The notes under the pieces: model-generated
Told to the model about the DNA's origin: nothing
Seen by the model: only the letters and a program-made list of their open reading frames with translations
The model's database searches: none
Shown: in pieces, positions 36,973-46,592 of the stretch
Layout of the letters: each line of letters begins with the position of its first letter
How positions within the stretch are numbered: the first letter of the stretch is position 1
From: CAVVZJ01 sp963752755
GTDB lineage: Bacteria; Planctomycetota; Planctomycetia; Isosphaerales; Isosphaeraceae
Direction of reading: 5' to 3'
Length of the DNA: 63,547 nt
Assembly: GCA_963752755.1 (NCBI GenBank)
Contig: CAVVZJ010000023.1
Coordinates: forward strand, 1 to 63,547
Position numbers and translations under genes: made by a program

Positions 36973-39396
36973 TTATTCGGGGGACTGGCGGATCAGCCAG
37001 GCCTCGGCCACCTGGCAGCCGCGGCCGTTGCGGCCGCGGCCGGGCTCCTGGGTCCAGCGGAGGGTGAGGGAGCCGTCGGCGGTGGCGGCGGGCGGGAGGG
37101 GGAATTCGAGGGGGCGGACGGGGTCAGGCTTGGGGATCAGGGGGTGGACCTCGTGGCCGTCGGCGTCGAGGCGGATGCGGGTGGAGAGGACGTCGCCGGC
37201 ATAGGAGACACGGACGAGGTAAGTGGCCAAGGGGTCGAGGCCGTCGTAGTGGAGCTGGAGGGGGGCGTCGAGGAGGCTCTGGGCGTAGCGATACCAGGCG
37301 TGGGGCCAGTCGGGTTCCCACTCGAAGCCGACGAAGGGGGAGCGGCGGAAGTCGGGGTCGGAGGGGTAGCCGGGGCCGGGGACGAGGTGGGGCTGGCGGG
37401 ACGGGTCGCCGAGGTCGTCGTAGAAGCCGCCGGGGCCGGGGTCGGTGCGGTCGAGGAGGGCGTCGAGGGCGCGGAGGCGGGCGGGTTCGGCGTCGAGGCG
37501 GCGGATCGAGGAGAACTGGCTTTCCAGATAAAGGCGGTCGTTGAGGGGGACGTCGATCGAATCGAGATTGGCCCCGCGCCAGACGGCGATCGCTCGGTAT
37601 TTCGGGACGCTCAGTTGCATGTGGATGCTCTGGAAGAGGGCTTCGGCGAGTTCGTGGACGCGGGCGCGGCGGTCGGGGGAGGCGGGGTGGTTGGAGGCGC
37701 GGGCGAGGATCGATTCGGCCTGCCGGATCGCGGCGAGGGAGCCGAGGTGATCGGCGCGGCGGAGGACGGCGAGGGACTCGGATTCGAGGGCGGTCTCGTG
37801 GAGGAGGCGGTCGCGGAGGAAGGCGTCGTAGTAGGCGCGGTAGAGGGCTTGCTGGAATCGCCAGTTGAGGAGGTCGCGGGGCGTGGCGGAGCGTTCGAGA
37901 TCCTGGAACTGGCGGAGGGTGGTTTCGACGGAGGCGTTCGTCAGGAGCGGTCCGCGCCAGTTGCGTTCGAGGGCCAGTAGCCCTTGCGCAAACGAATCGG
38001 TGTAGCGTTCGCCGAGGAAGTAGCGGCTGTACTGGCGGAGGATCTCGACCACGTCGGCGTCGGGGTCCCAGCCGAGGCCGCTCCAGACGATCTTGTTGAC
38101 GTCGTCATTGCAGCCTTCGGAGTAGGTGAGGAAGCCGATCGCGTGGTCCTGGTAGGCGCGGAAGATGGCGGCCTCGTCGCGGGGGCGGGGGTTGATGACC
38201 TCGCGGCCCTCGGTGAGGGCGAAGGCGAGGTCCCAGTCGGGGACGGGGTACTGGCAGGAGGTGCTGTGGGTGATGTCGGGGTAGCGGCGGATTGGGTATT
38301 TTGACGGCACGGCCGCGCGAAGCTCGGGAAGGCTGATGCGGACCTGGGGACCGAAGACGACGCCGTCGAGCCAGTCGGGCTGGTCGCGGAGGATGGCGAG
38401 GAACTCGTCGAGCCAGGCGCGGTCGAAGCTCTGGGGCGAGACCCACATCTCGGCTTCGGGGTGGTGGCGGTGGAGGACGGCGGCCTGCTTCTCAAGCAGG
38501 GCCATCAGGTGTTTCGGCTGGGTGTGGCCGGGGTCGCCGCCGGGGACGAAGACGGCGTCAATGCGCGGCAGCTTCGCGAAGACCTCGCCCCACTCGCGGA
38601 GGGCGAAGGCGACGGTCTCCGGGTCGGAATAGTCCTCGTCCATCGCGGGATACCAGATCCAGACGTCGAGGCCGTAGTCGTCGGCGAGGCGGGACATGCC
38701 GGCCATCATGGCGATCGGGGGGCGGGGGAAGTGGGGGCTGTCGGCGTCGTCGTCGGAGCGCGGGGGGATCAGCTCGACGGCGTTGGTGCCGAAGACGGCG
38801 AGGTCGCGGAAGTACTGCTCCCACTGGTCGAGGTCCCAGGCGTCGTAGGAGTTGGTCTTGGGACGGTAGCCAAGCTGGTGGCCGCGGAGGGGGAAACGGG
38901 GCGCGGTGGCGAGCTGGAAGTCTGCCGGCAGGAGGACGCGGCCGGGCGACATCCGCAACTCGCGGAGCAGGCGGCCGACGCCGAAGAGGACGCCGCGGGA
39001 GTCGTTGCCGACGACGAAGACAGTGGAGTCGTCGGTCCCGATCCGGTAGCCTTCGGCCCCTTTGGGAGCGGCAGCGCGGTCGAGCCAGGCGCCGAGTTGC
39101 GGGTTGATTGCTCGCAGATCAGCCTCGCGGCCGACGGCGATGAGGGTGTCGGCCTGAGCGGGCCAGGTTGTCGAGGTTTCCCAGCGGACGCCGCTCCGGC
39201 GCTCAACTTCCTCGACAAGCATTGTCAGCGCCTTATGCTCGGGTTTTGAGAGATTCTCCGGCGCGACCAAAACGGTACGGGTCAGGTCGAGCGCCTGGTC
39301 TGACGGCTCTGGTTCCGCACCTCGGAGCGTGGCGACGCTGAGCAAGAAGCCAAGCATTGGGAGTCCAATTGAAGGAAAACGCGATTGTGTCAGCAT
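36973..39396 (-). CDS. Large exported glycoside hydrolase-like protein (GH20/GH67-type N-domain)
   Basis: 807 residues with a signal peptide (MLTQSRFPSIGLPMLGFLLSVATLRGAE). Residues ~35-150 read as the zincin-like beta-hexosaminidase/alpha-glucuronidase N-terminal domain: TVLVAPENLSKPEHKALTMLVEEVERRSG ... 'VVGNDSRGVLFGVGRLLREL'. A TIM-barrel-like region follows: FPLRGHQLGYRPKTNSYDAWDLDQWEQYFRDLAVFGTNAVELIPP, 'DDYGLDVWIWYPAMDEDY', 'IDAVFVPGGDPGHTQPKHLMALLEKQA', 'GFLTYSEGCNDDVNKIVWSGLGWDPD'. The C-terminus is helical plus a beta domain. The catalytic acids cannot be assigned by eye. Probably degrades polysaccharide outside the cytoplasm. Confidence 0.65.
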   Translation of the reverse strand: MLTQSRFPSIGLPMLGFLLSVATLRGAEPEPSDQALDLTRTVLVAPENLSKPEHKALTMLVEEVERRSGVRWETSTTWPAQADTLIAVGREADLRAINPQLGAWLDRAAAPKGAEGYRIGTDDSTVFVVGNDSRGVLFGVGRLLRELRMSPGRVLLPADFQLATAPRFPLRGHQLGYRPKTNSYDAWDLDQWEQYFRDLAVFGTNAVELIPPRSDDDADSPHFPRPPIAMMAGMSRLADDYGLDVWIWYPAMDEDYSDPETVAFALREWGEVFAKLPRIDAVFVPGGDPGHTQPKHLMALLEKQAAVLHRHHPEAEMWVSPQSFDRAWLDEFLAILRDQPDWLDGVVFGPQVRISLPELRAAVPSKYPIRRYPDITHSTSCQYPVPDWDLAFALTEGREVINPRPRDEAAIFRAYQDHAIGFLTYSEGCNDDVNKIVWSGLGWDPDADVVEILRQYSRYFLGERYTDSFAQGLLALERNWRGPLLTNASVETTLRQFQDLERSATPRDLLNWRFQQALYRAYYDAFLRDRLLHETALESESLAVLRRADHLGSLAAIRQAESILARASNHPASPDRRARVHELAEALFQSIHMQLSVPKYRAIAVWRGANLDSIDVPLNDRLYLESQFSSIRRLDAEPARLRALDALLDRTDPGPGGFYDDLGDPSRQPHLVPGPGYPSDPDFRRSPFVGFEWEPDWPHAWYRYAQSLLDAPLQLHYDGLDPLATYLVRVSYAGDVLSTRIRLDADGHEVHPLIPKPDPVRPLEFPLPPAATADGSLTLRWTQEPGRGRNGRGCQVAEAWLIRQSPE

Positions 39397-39748
39397 AAGT
39401 TTGGAGTTCCAGCGAGGTTGGCCTCGACGGTCCGGTTGGGTCGGGGTGATCCGGAGGTGTTTCGCGTTTGGTGATTCCTCGACACTGGCCTGGAGAGCCA
39501 GGTCACGGCGGCAGGGGGGGCAGGCGCGAAGTCACGTCAGGATGGGTGGGATTGCGAGAGATTGCCAGAGAATTCGGCGGATTCCGGGATTGATCTGGCA
39601 GAGGGGGAGTCGCTCTGGCATCGGCGAGACGGCGTCGGGAGGGGAGGGTGAGGCACGCGAGCGGGTCGTTGGCCCGGCCGTCGGTTGCGAGGCGGAGTCG
39701 GTTCTGGCAGTCTAGGGCCGAACGCACTCGCCGCCCGGAGGTCCCGAC
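39397..39748. other. Divergent intergenic region
   Basis: 352 bp between the exported glycoside hydrolase (minus) and the MFS gene (plus). I see no gene. It contains a run of seven or eight Gs and short 'ttgccagag' matches to the dispersed repeat, too little to call a copy. Both promoters should lie here. Confidence 0.35.
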
Positions 39749-41740
39749 GTGACGAAGACGACGACGCCGTCCCCGACGCCCCAAGACCCGGCCGCCGCGA
39801 ACATTGGCGAGACCACCCGGCGCTGGGCGTGGGGCATCTGCTGGCTGATGTTCCTCTCGACCGTGCTGAACTACATGGACCGGCAGGCGATCGCGCTGGT
39901 CAGCCCGCAGATTCGGCGCGAGTTCCGGATCGATTTCGAGGGATTCGGCTGGGTCCTGACGGCCTTCTACCTCTCTTACGCCCTCTTCCAGGTGCCGGCG
40001 GGGTTCGTGGTCGATCGGCGGAACATCTGGCGGGTCTATGCGGGTGCGGTGGCCTTGTGGTCGCTGGCGGGCATGGCGATCGCGTTCGCGCCGGTGCTGG
40101 GGGCGTTGATTGTGATGCGGGCCTTGCTGGGGGTGGGCGAGTCGTTCAACTGGCCGTGTGCGCTGCGGGTCACTGGGGTCATCCTGCCACCCAAGGATCG
40201 AACCCTGGGCAACGGCATCTTTAACTCGGGTGCTGCCGTCGGCGCGGTGCTGACGCCGTTGACCGTGCCATTCCTCACGGCCTGGTTCGGCTGGCGGGTT
40301 GCGTTCGTGATGATCGGCGTGCTCGGGTTCGCCTGGGTCAGCGCCTGGTGGGTCGCCACGCGACCCTGGCGACTGGCCGGGATCGGTGACCCTGCGCCCG
40401 AGACGGCCGATGCCGCGCCGAAGCGGGGGCCGTCGCGGCGGGGCTGGCTGGCCTTCGGAGCGGTTGGGGTGGTGGCGGCCTTGACGATGCTGGCCGGCTA
40501 TTTGTGGGTCGCTGCGGTACCGGTGACGATCGACCGGCTGGAGCCCCTGGACGGGGCCACACTGGCCGACTGGAAGGTCAAGGTTGGCGACAAGCTCGAA
40601 CGGCACAAGACCGTGCTGGCCGAGTTCCGTGTCGGCGACGCCACCGCGGCCCTGATCGCGCCGGATGAGGGCCGGGTCGTCCGCTTGCTTGTCGAGCCAG
40701 GAACGCGGGTCGCTCGGGGCGAGGGATTACTGGTGCTCGACGACACGGCGAGCGAGTTCACGGTCCCGCTCACGACGCTTCAGCCGCGTGACCCCGCGCG
40801 GCTGGTCCGCTGGGTGGCCGAGCCGAGCGAGCCGGTCCACCGCGGCGAGCTGCTGGCCGAGCTGGAACTCGGTGGCGTCCCGATGCAGCTTCGGTCGTCC
40901 CACGACGCCGTGGTCGCTCGGTACACCGTCTCCGAGCAGACCACCATTGACCCGAACGAGGCGCTGGCTGTTCTGCACGTTCACGGTTTCGATCAGGCGG
41001 CCCATGGCCTGCCGGGGGTCTGGTGGGGGATTGCCATCCTGATGTTCGGCTCGCTGCTGGCGCCCCGGCTGGTGAGGCTGGACGACCTCGGGGAACGAAG
41101 CTGGTCGCGTCGGCTGGGTGAGATCGCGAGGATGCGGCAGTTCTGGGTTCTGGTGGTGGTTTCGGGGTCGATCAACGTCTGCTGGCATTTTCTGGTCAAC
41201 TGGGTCCCGTCGTACCTTCAGACGGACCGCAAGATGTCGTACCTGCTGGGGAGCATTCTCACGGCGGTCGTCTTCCTCGCGGCCGACGCCGGCAACCTGG
41301 CCGGCGGGGCGGCGTCGCGGGGCCTGGCCGACCGTGGTCTGGCGCCAGCGCGGGCGCGGGGACGGGTCATCACGGCTTGCGCAGTGCTGATCGCGATGGG
41401 GGTGCTGGTCGGGTTCGTGCCGGGCGGCGGGTCGTGGGACATCCTGATCGTGGCCTTGCTGGGCGTGATGGCCCTGGGCACGGCGGCTTTCATGGCGAAT
41501 TACTTCGCGTACTGCCAGGAGGTCTCGGTGGCGCACACGGGCCTGATCGTCGGCTATCTTGGCGGCCTGGGCAACCTGCTGGCCTCGGGCTTCTTTCCGA
41601 TCGCCGGCCGGATCAAGGATGTGACGGGCAGTTTCGGCCCGGTGTTTGTCATCATCGGCCTGATGCCGTTTCTGGGCCTGGGGATGATCGCCCTGGGTTG
41701 GGAAGCGCGTCGAGGGGACGTCGCGATCGAGTCGGCCTAG
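39749..41740 (+). CDS. MFS transporter with inserted lipoyl-like (lysine-less) double domain
   Basis: 663 residues, about 200 longer than a standard MFS carrier. Helices 1-6 (residues ~25-205) contain the anion:cation symporter-type motifs LNYMDRQAIALVSPQIRREF, 'GFVVDRRNIWRVYAG' and 'ALLGVGESFNWPCALRV'. After a basic loop (KRGPSRRG) comes an extra helix (~233-257), a soluble insert (~259-415), another extra helix (LPGVWWGIAILMFGSLLA, ~421-438), a basic loop, and helices 7-12 (to 650). The insert has two lipoyl/biotinyl-like units (WKVKVGDKLERHKTVLAEF ... APDEGRVVRLLVEPGTRVARGEGLLVL; VRWVAEPSEPVHRGELLAELEL ... HDAVVARY), neither with the acceptor Lys. By the positive-inside rule the insert faces outside. 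Substrate probably a sugar acid. Confidence 0.8.
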   Translation: MTKTTTPSPTPQDPAAANIGETTRRWAWGICWLMFLSTVLNYMDRQAIALVSPQIRREFRIDFEGFGWVLTAFYLSYALFQVPAGFVVDRRNIWRVYAGAVALWSLAGMAIAFAPVLGALIVMRALLGVGESFNWPCALRVTGVILPPKDRTLGNGIFNSGAAVGAVLTPLTVPFLTAWFGWRVAFVMIGVLGFAWVSAWWVATRPWRLAGIGDPAPETADAAPKRGPSRRGWLAFGAVGVVAALTMLAGYLWVAAVPVTIDRLEPLDGATLADWKVKVGDKLERHKTVLAEFRVGDATAALIAPDEGRVVRLLVEPGTRVARGEGLLVLDDTASEFTVPLTTLQPRDPARLVRWVAEPSEPVHRGELLAELELGGVPMQLRSSHDAVVARYTVSEQTTIDPNEALAVLHVHGFDQAAHGLPGVWWGIAILMFGSLLAPRLVRLDDLGERSWSRRLGEIARMRQFWVLVVVSGSINVCWHFLVNWVPSYLQTDRKMSYLLGSILTAVVFLAADAGNLAGGAASRGLADRGLAPARARGRVITACAVLIAMGVLVGFVPGGGSWDILIVALLGVMALGTAAFMANYFAYCQEVSVAHTGLIVGYLGGLGNLLASGFFPIAGRIKDVTGSFGPVFVIIGLMPFLGLGMIALGWEARRGDVAIESA

Positions 41741-41870
41741 ACGGGCCCGGAGGATTCTGGCATGATTCCGGCCCGCTCGCGACCGCAACTCCGTCAATGG
41801 GCATTCGCCCGCAATCCAATCCCCCGACATTTTCCGACCCGTCCAGGGCCCTTCGGCCTGAGGTGTGGTG

Positions 41871-42119
41871 ATGGATCGCCGCTATTTTCGATTCGTCGCG
41901 GTTGTGGGCCTGTGTGGGATGCTGGTGGGTTGCGACACCTGGCACCGCCACGAAGTCCGCTCGAACGACGAGCCCCTCGCTTACGGCGACGAGCCGGCCG
42001 AGGACCCAAGCCTTCAACGTCCCGAGGAACTTCGCCGCTTCTTCAAGGCCAACCGCACCTCCGGCGCCTGGAGCAGCGAGGCCCGCGAGATCGAGCGCAA
42101 CCTCGGAGCCATTCCCTGA
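41871..42119 (+). CDS. Small lipoprotein of unknown function
   Basis: 82 residues. MDRRYFRFVAVVGLCGMLVGC is a type II signal peptide with lipobox L-V-G-C. The mature part is short, acidic and helical: 'NDEPLAYGDEPAEDPSLQRPEELRRFFKANRTSGAWSSEAREIERNLG'. The ATG at 41871 lies 8 bases after GAGG; two GTGs immediately upstream are less likely. It is the first of several co-directional genes. Probably membrane-anchored; function unknown. Confidence 0.7.
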   Translation: MDRRYFRFVAVVGLCGMLVGCDTWHRHEVRSNDEPLAYGDEPAEDPSLQRPEELRRFFKANRTSGAWSSEAREIERNLGAIP

Positions 42120-42183
42120 TTGTTGGTGGAGGAAGGGCATTACTTCGAGTGTGCCCAGGTCGCCTCCACACGGAGGTTCGGCG

Positions 42184-42582
42184 ATGACTCCGGTCCTTCG
42201 CGCCTGGCTCAACCGTCTTCTCGGTGACCGTGGTGAGCGGCTCGCCGCGCGGCATCTCCGCCGGCAGGGTTTGCGCGTCATCCTGCGTGGCTACCGCACC
42301 GCTCAGGGCGAGATCGACCTGATCGCCCGCGACGGCGATACCCTCGTCTTTGTCGAGGTGAAAACCCGCCGACAGGGCCAGCCTGCCGAGGCCGTGACCC
42401 TGGAGAAGCAGCGCCGACTGACCCGGGCGACGCTTCAGTTCCTCAAGCAACACCGTCTGCTCAGCGTCCCCTGCCGCTTCGACGTCGTCGCAATCGTCTG
42501 GCCCGATGACTCTCGCAACCCCATCATCGAGCACATCCGCAACGCCTTTGAAGCCGTCGGGACAGGACAGATGTTCTCATGA
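42184..42582 (+). CDS. yraN: YraN/UPF0102 family endonuclease-like protein
   Basis: 132 residues, ATG behind GGAGG. Typical family layout: LLGDRGERLAARHLRRQGLRVILRGYR, then the nuclease-like core TAQGEIDLIARDGDTLVFVEVKTRR (D-ExK), 'VTLEKQRRLTRATLQFLKQH' and 'CRFDVVAIVWPD'. It belongs to the restriction-endonuclease-like fold. The family is near-universal in bacteria, often beside rnhB, but its physiological role is poorly defined. Cytoplasmic. Complete length. Confidence 0.9.
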   Translation: MTPVLRAWLNRLLGDRGERLAARHLRRQGLRVILRGYRTAQGEIDLIARDGDTLVFVEVKTRRQGQPAEAVTLEKQRRLTRATLQFLKQHRLLSVPCRFDVVAIVWPDDSRNPIIEHIRNAFEAVGTGQMFS

Positions 42583-42710
42583 TCGAGGACGACGATCGGG
42601 GCGGTTTTTCTTCTCCGCGGTCATGTTCTAGACTCGCCTGAGGGGCCTAGACGGTCGGCTCGACGGATTCTCCGCGTGCAGCCGGCCCGGGCCGTTGTGG
42701 GGGAGCAGTC

Positions 42711-44729
42711 ATGACCGTCGCTGAGACCTTGAGCGGTCCAGGCTGGGCGCCCGAGGGTCTGACGACGTCCGGCTCGCTGTCCTCGCCGTTGCGGGGCGAG
42801 GTCGTCCGGACTCTGGGGTGGATGCTTGTCGCCATCGCCTGCAAGGGGGGTTCTGGCGGCACGGATCGAGGGGCTGCTCGACCACGACCAGGCGGTCGTC
42901 GGCCTGATGGCGCTGGACATCGCCGAGGGACGACGCTGGCCGATCTTCTTCGACGGTCAGCGCTACATGGGGGCGCTGGAAGCCTATACCGCAGCCCTCT
43001 TCGTGAAGCTGTTCGGACACACGCCGACGACGGTCGCGCTGGCACCTTTGCTGTTCTTCGGGCTGTTCGTGGCCGGTCAATACCTGCTCTGGAGCCGCTG
43101 GGCGGGCCGCTCCGTCGGTCATCTGGCGGCGATTCTTAGCATTGTCTGTGCCCCGATGGCGGCCTTCTGGACGATCATCCCCCGTGGCGGTTACGTCGAG
43201 GTGCTCGCCTGGGCGATTCCGACCCTGGGCGTCTATCGCCATTTGACCCGTCGCGACGCGACGCCACTGGCGTTCCCTGCTCAATTCGGCTGGGGCTTCC
43301 TCTTCGCCTTCGGCTATTTCCTCAATCCCCTCTCGCTGGTCGTCTATGCCACGCTCGCCCTCGACTGGACCTTCGGCCGCCACGGTCGGGCGATCCGCGA
43401 AGCCCATCCGGGCTGGGTAAGCGTACTGGACTCGCCGTGGGTCGGCGCGGTGTGGGTGGGTCTGGCGGGGTTGGTCGTGACGACGGCGGCGATCGGGTTC
43501 CATGTCGATCTCAGTATGAGCACGATGAAGGTTCACTTCATTTATGCTCTCGGACTGGTTCCCTGGCCGGGGGACCTGGCCCTCGGCCTGGCGATTCTGG
43601 GCGGGCTCGCAGGGTGCCTGGCCTGGTGGACGGGCGCGGGATCACGGGTGGCACGCTTACTGTCGGGTCACGTCGCCTTCATGCTGGGCGTGTTGGTTGC
43701 GCTGGTGCCGTTTCCACTCCACAACCTGAGGGTCCGGCTCGGTTACAGCCCGCCCGATTTCTCTCTTCCGATGTGGATTCGCGCCCCTGGACCATCGGTG
43801 ACAACATTCGCGACGGCCGTGCGGCGATCGTGCCTTTGCTGGGTTGCGATCCCCGATCGCTCGATACCTCTCTCGTTGGCCAGAGGCTCGACCTGCCCCC
43901 CTCCACGTGTCCGACGCTGGCGGCCTGGCTGGCGTGGTTGAGCCCGTTCGTCGTGGCGCTTGTCCTGGCTCTGGTGGTTACGGTCGCCTGGAAGGACCGG
44001 CGGGCCTGGCGATCGGTCGCGGCCTTGCGGGGCGATCGCCCGACACCGCCGACGGTTCTCGTTCTGACCGGCCTGTCGGTTGCGGTCGGGCTGTATCTCC
44101 TCCAGTCGTGCAGTCCCAATCGCTCCTCGATCCGCTATCTGGTTCCTGTCTGGATCTTCCTCCCTGGACTGATCGCCAGCGGCTTGCTTGCCTGGCGAAC
44201 TCCGGTACGGATCATCGGGGCGATGTCCTTGGTGATTTTCTGGGGGGCTGCGCAGGTCAACCTCTGGGCCGACATGAACGTTCCAAGCCCCGTCCGACCG
44301 CTCGCCGAGGATCTCCAGCGCGGGGGCGTGCCTGGCATCGTGGCACCAACGCCCGTTGCCTTGCTGGTCGCGGATCTGACCCACGGTCAGATCGGCGCCA
44401 TGGAATATCAGTCCTACTGGCCGCGGCTCCGCGACCGCTACCGCGATCGCTTCCCCGCTGGCCGACCGATCGTCTGCGTCGTCGATCCGATCCACCGACG
44501 TTTGGCCGCTGAAAACTTCGGCCGGATGATGCGCTGGCTGAAGCAACAACATCCCGGACGTGTCCGGCTAGATCGCCGGGTGGGGCCTTACGAGGTCTGG
44601 GAAGCGGACCTGCCGCTCGACACGATCCTCGCCCAAGCCCCCTTGCGGGACGGTCCGCAAGCGGGAACAATCGCGACCACGACCGCGATTGACCCGCCGA
44701 CGCCACGGATGAAGGACTCGTCTCGCTGA
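42711..44729 (+). CDS. Polytopic membrane protein, GT39/PMT-like glycosyltransferase, two frameshifts
   Basis: About 672 residues after repair. ATG 42711 (MTVAETLSGPGWAPEG). The first break is in a GGGGGG at ~42845-42850, giving 'LVAIACKGVLAARIEGLLDHDQAVVGLMALDIAEGRRWPIFFDGQRYMGALEAY'. The 'DHDQAVVGLMALDI...GQRYMG' pattern matches the first loop of PMT/ArnT-fold transferases. About nine or ten hydrophobic helices follow. A second break near 43782 (CCCC, one missing) leads to WTIGDNIRDGRAAIVPLLGC. The C-terminal soluble part (residues ~540-670) includes 'VAPTPVALLVADLTHGQIGAMEYQSYWPRLRDRYRD'. The stop overlaps the next start (TGATG). A lipid-linked sugar donor is expected (inference). Confidence 0.65.
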
Positions 44730-45697
44730 TGACCCGAACCACCCTCCGCTGGGGCATTCTCGGCTGTGCCCGGATCAGCCGACGTGGCCTGATCCCTGGC
44801 ATCCGCCGTTCCGAGACCGGCCGGCTCGTGGCCCTTGCCAGTCGCGACGCAACCACCGCGCGGGCCTGGGCCCAGGAATTCGACGTGCCGAAGGCTCACG
44901 GTTCCTATGAGGAACTGGTCGCCGATCCTGAAGTCGAGGCGGTCTATATCCCCTTGCCGAACGAGCTTCATCGCCCCTGGACCTTTGCGGCGGCGAATGC
45001 CGGCAAGCACGTCCTCTGCGAGAAGCCACTGTCCCTTGACGTCGCCGAGGCCCAAGCGATGGTCGATCATTGTCGGTCGCGTGGCGTCTTGCTCATGGAA
45101 GCGTTCATGTGGCGGCACCAGCCGCGCACGCAAGCGATCCGCCGCCTCGTCGTCGAAGGGGCCATCGGGGAACTTCGCCTGATCCATTCGTCGTTCTCCT
45201 TCCCGATCGCTCCGGGCGACTGGCGGCTCGATGCCACGCGCGGCGGCGGGGCCCTGTGGGATGTGGGTTGCTACGGCGTCAGCACGGCGCGGCTGTTCGC
45301 CGCCTCGAAGCCGGAGGTGGTCCGGGCCGAGGCCCATTTTGGCCCCTCGGGCGTGGATCTGTCGCTCGTCGCTGCTCTCCGATTCCCTGGCAATGTGCTT
45401 GCTCTCATTGATTGCAGCTTCGAACAACCGTTTCGCTGTACCTATGAACTCGTTGGTTCCCAAGGTGTGATCGAGGTACCGGACGCGTATCTGCCCCCGA
45501 AGCGACCGCGAGCTTTCCTCCGCACGGTCTCCGACGACAAGCTGCGCAAGCTCAAGTTCGACGGTCGCGACCAGTACGCCGCGATGGTCGATGCCTTCGG
45601 CGCGGCTGTCGCTTCGGGCCGACTCGCCGAGCCTGCGGAGGATGGTCTGGAGCAGATGAAGGTCCTCGACGCCCTGCTCGCCGCAAGCCGCGACTGA
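44729..45697 (+). CDS. Gfo/Idh/MocA family NAD(P)-dependent oxidoreductase
   Basis: 322 residues. The Rossmann start is LRWGILGCARISRRGLIPGI, then 'ALASRDATTARAWAQEF', 'VYIPLPNELHRPWTFAAANAGKHVLCEKPLSLDVAEAQAM' with the diagnostic EKP. The C-terminal substrate domain has 'GELRLIHSSFSFPIAPGDWRLDATRGGGALWDVGCYGV' (GGGALxDxG[C/T]Y), then 'FRCTYELVGSQGVIEVPDAYLPP'. This subgroup includes glucose-fructose oxidoreductase and trans-dihydrobenzenediol dehydrogenases. The start overlaps the preceding stop, so it is translationally coupled to the membrane glycosyltransferase. A sugar dehydrogenase role is inferred. Confidence 0.9.
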   Translation: MTRTTLRWGILGCARISRRGLIPGIRRSETGRLVALASRDATTARAWAQEFDVPKAHGSYEELVADPEVEAVYIPLPNELHRPWTFAAANAGKHVLCEKPLSLDVAEAQAMVDHCRSRGVLLMEAFMWRHQPRTQAIRRLVVEGAIGELRLIHSSFSFPIAPGDWRLDATRGGGALWDVGCYGVSTARLFAASKPEVVRAEAHFGPSGVDLSLVAALRFPGNVLALIDCSFEQPFRCTYELVGSQGVIEVPDAYLPPKRPRAFLRTVSDDKLRKLKFDGRDQYAAMVDAFGAAVASGRLAEPAEDGLEQMKVLDALLAASRD

Positions 45698-45951
45698 GCG
45701 ATTGACGACCGCGCACCATCCTTCCCGACGCAGGGCGATGGAAGGGGCAACCTGGGTCGTTGTTGTGGTCGCTCGTGGCAAGAGACGCGGCCCTGACGGG
45801 CCGATCGAGGCACGTCCGCTGGTACGGCATGGGGTTTGCCGCGCTTGTATGTTGGGATCATTTCCGGATGGTCCCCAGCGATGCTAGCCGTCGCCCAGAT
45901 CGAACGTGTCCACTCGAACGTTCCCGATTATCTACGACACGAGGAGACCCC

Positions 45952-46442
45952 ATGAGAAGGAGCACAGGAGCCATCATGCGCTCGCTGGGTTGGAGCCCGG
46001 CGCGATCGTCGTGGCCTTGGCGGCGATGCTGACCGGCACCACCTCGGCCGAGGCCCAGTACTTCTACGGCAATCACCCCTACAACAATTACGGCAGCCCG
46101 TACGCCCCGTATGGCGGAGGTTGGTCTAATGCCGGCATGTCCCCGTACTGGAACGGCTCTGCCGGCCGGTACGGAAACGCGAATTGGGGCAGTCTCGACA
46201 ACGACTACTACGACGACTACGACGAAGCCCGAGCGTTCGGTCCTTACCGCGCCGGTCCAGCGGGCCTCGGCATGACCAACCCCTACGGCGGCGCCTGGGG
46301 CTATGGTCCCACCGGCTGGGGCAATGGCCTCGGCGCCTGGGGCTACGGCGCCGGCAGGCCGGGTTACGGCTATTACAGCAACGACTGGCACAACGGAGCC
46401 GACTTCGACGACTGGTACGAAGGGCGTCGTCTCGAAGACTGA
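45952..46442 (+). CDS. Secreted Gly/Tyr-rich low-complexity protein, one frameshift
   Basis: About 163 residues after repair. ATG 45952 is 6 bases after GGAG and reads MRRSTGAIMRSLG. A one-base loss near 45990 joins it to the signal peptide core EPGAIVVALAAMLTGTTSAEAQ. The mature part is repetitive and rich in Gly, Tyr, Asn, Trp and Pro (YFYGNHPYNNYGSPYAPYGGGW; WGYGPTGWGNGLGAWGYGAGRPG), with an acidic NDYYDDYDEA patch and C-terminal DFDDWYEGRRLED. No known catalytic domain. Probably a structural or matrix protein outside the cytoplasm. Confidence 0.55.
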
Positions 46443-46592
46443 TCCCGTCCCCGATCCCCGGATCGCTCGGATGCCGGTCTCATGGGGTCGTCCGCGATCC
46501 CCCGGCACCCTCAAAGGAAAGGGAAGTGATCGGCGCGATCCAGAGGACGCTTCCGTTGCTCGCGCAAGAATGGAACCAGGAGATAGACATTC

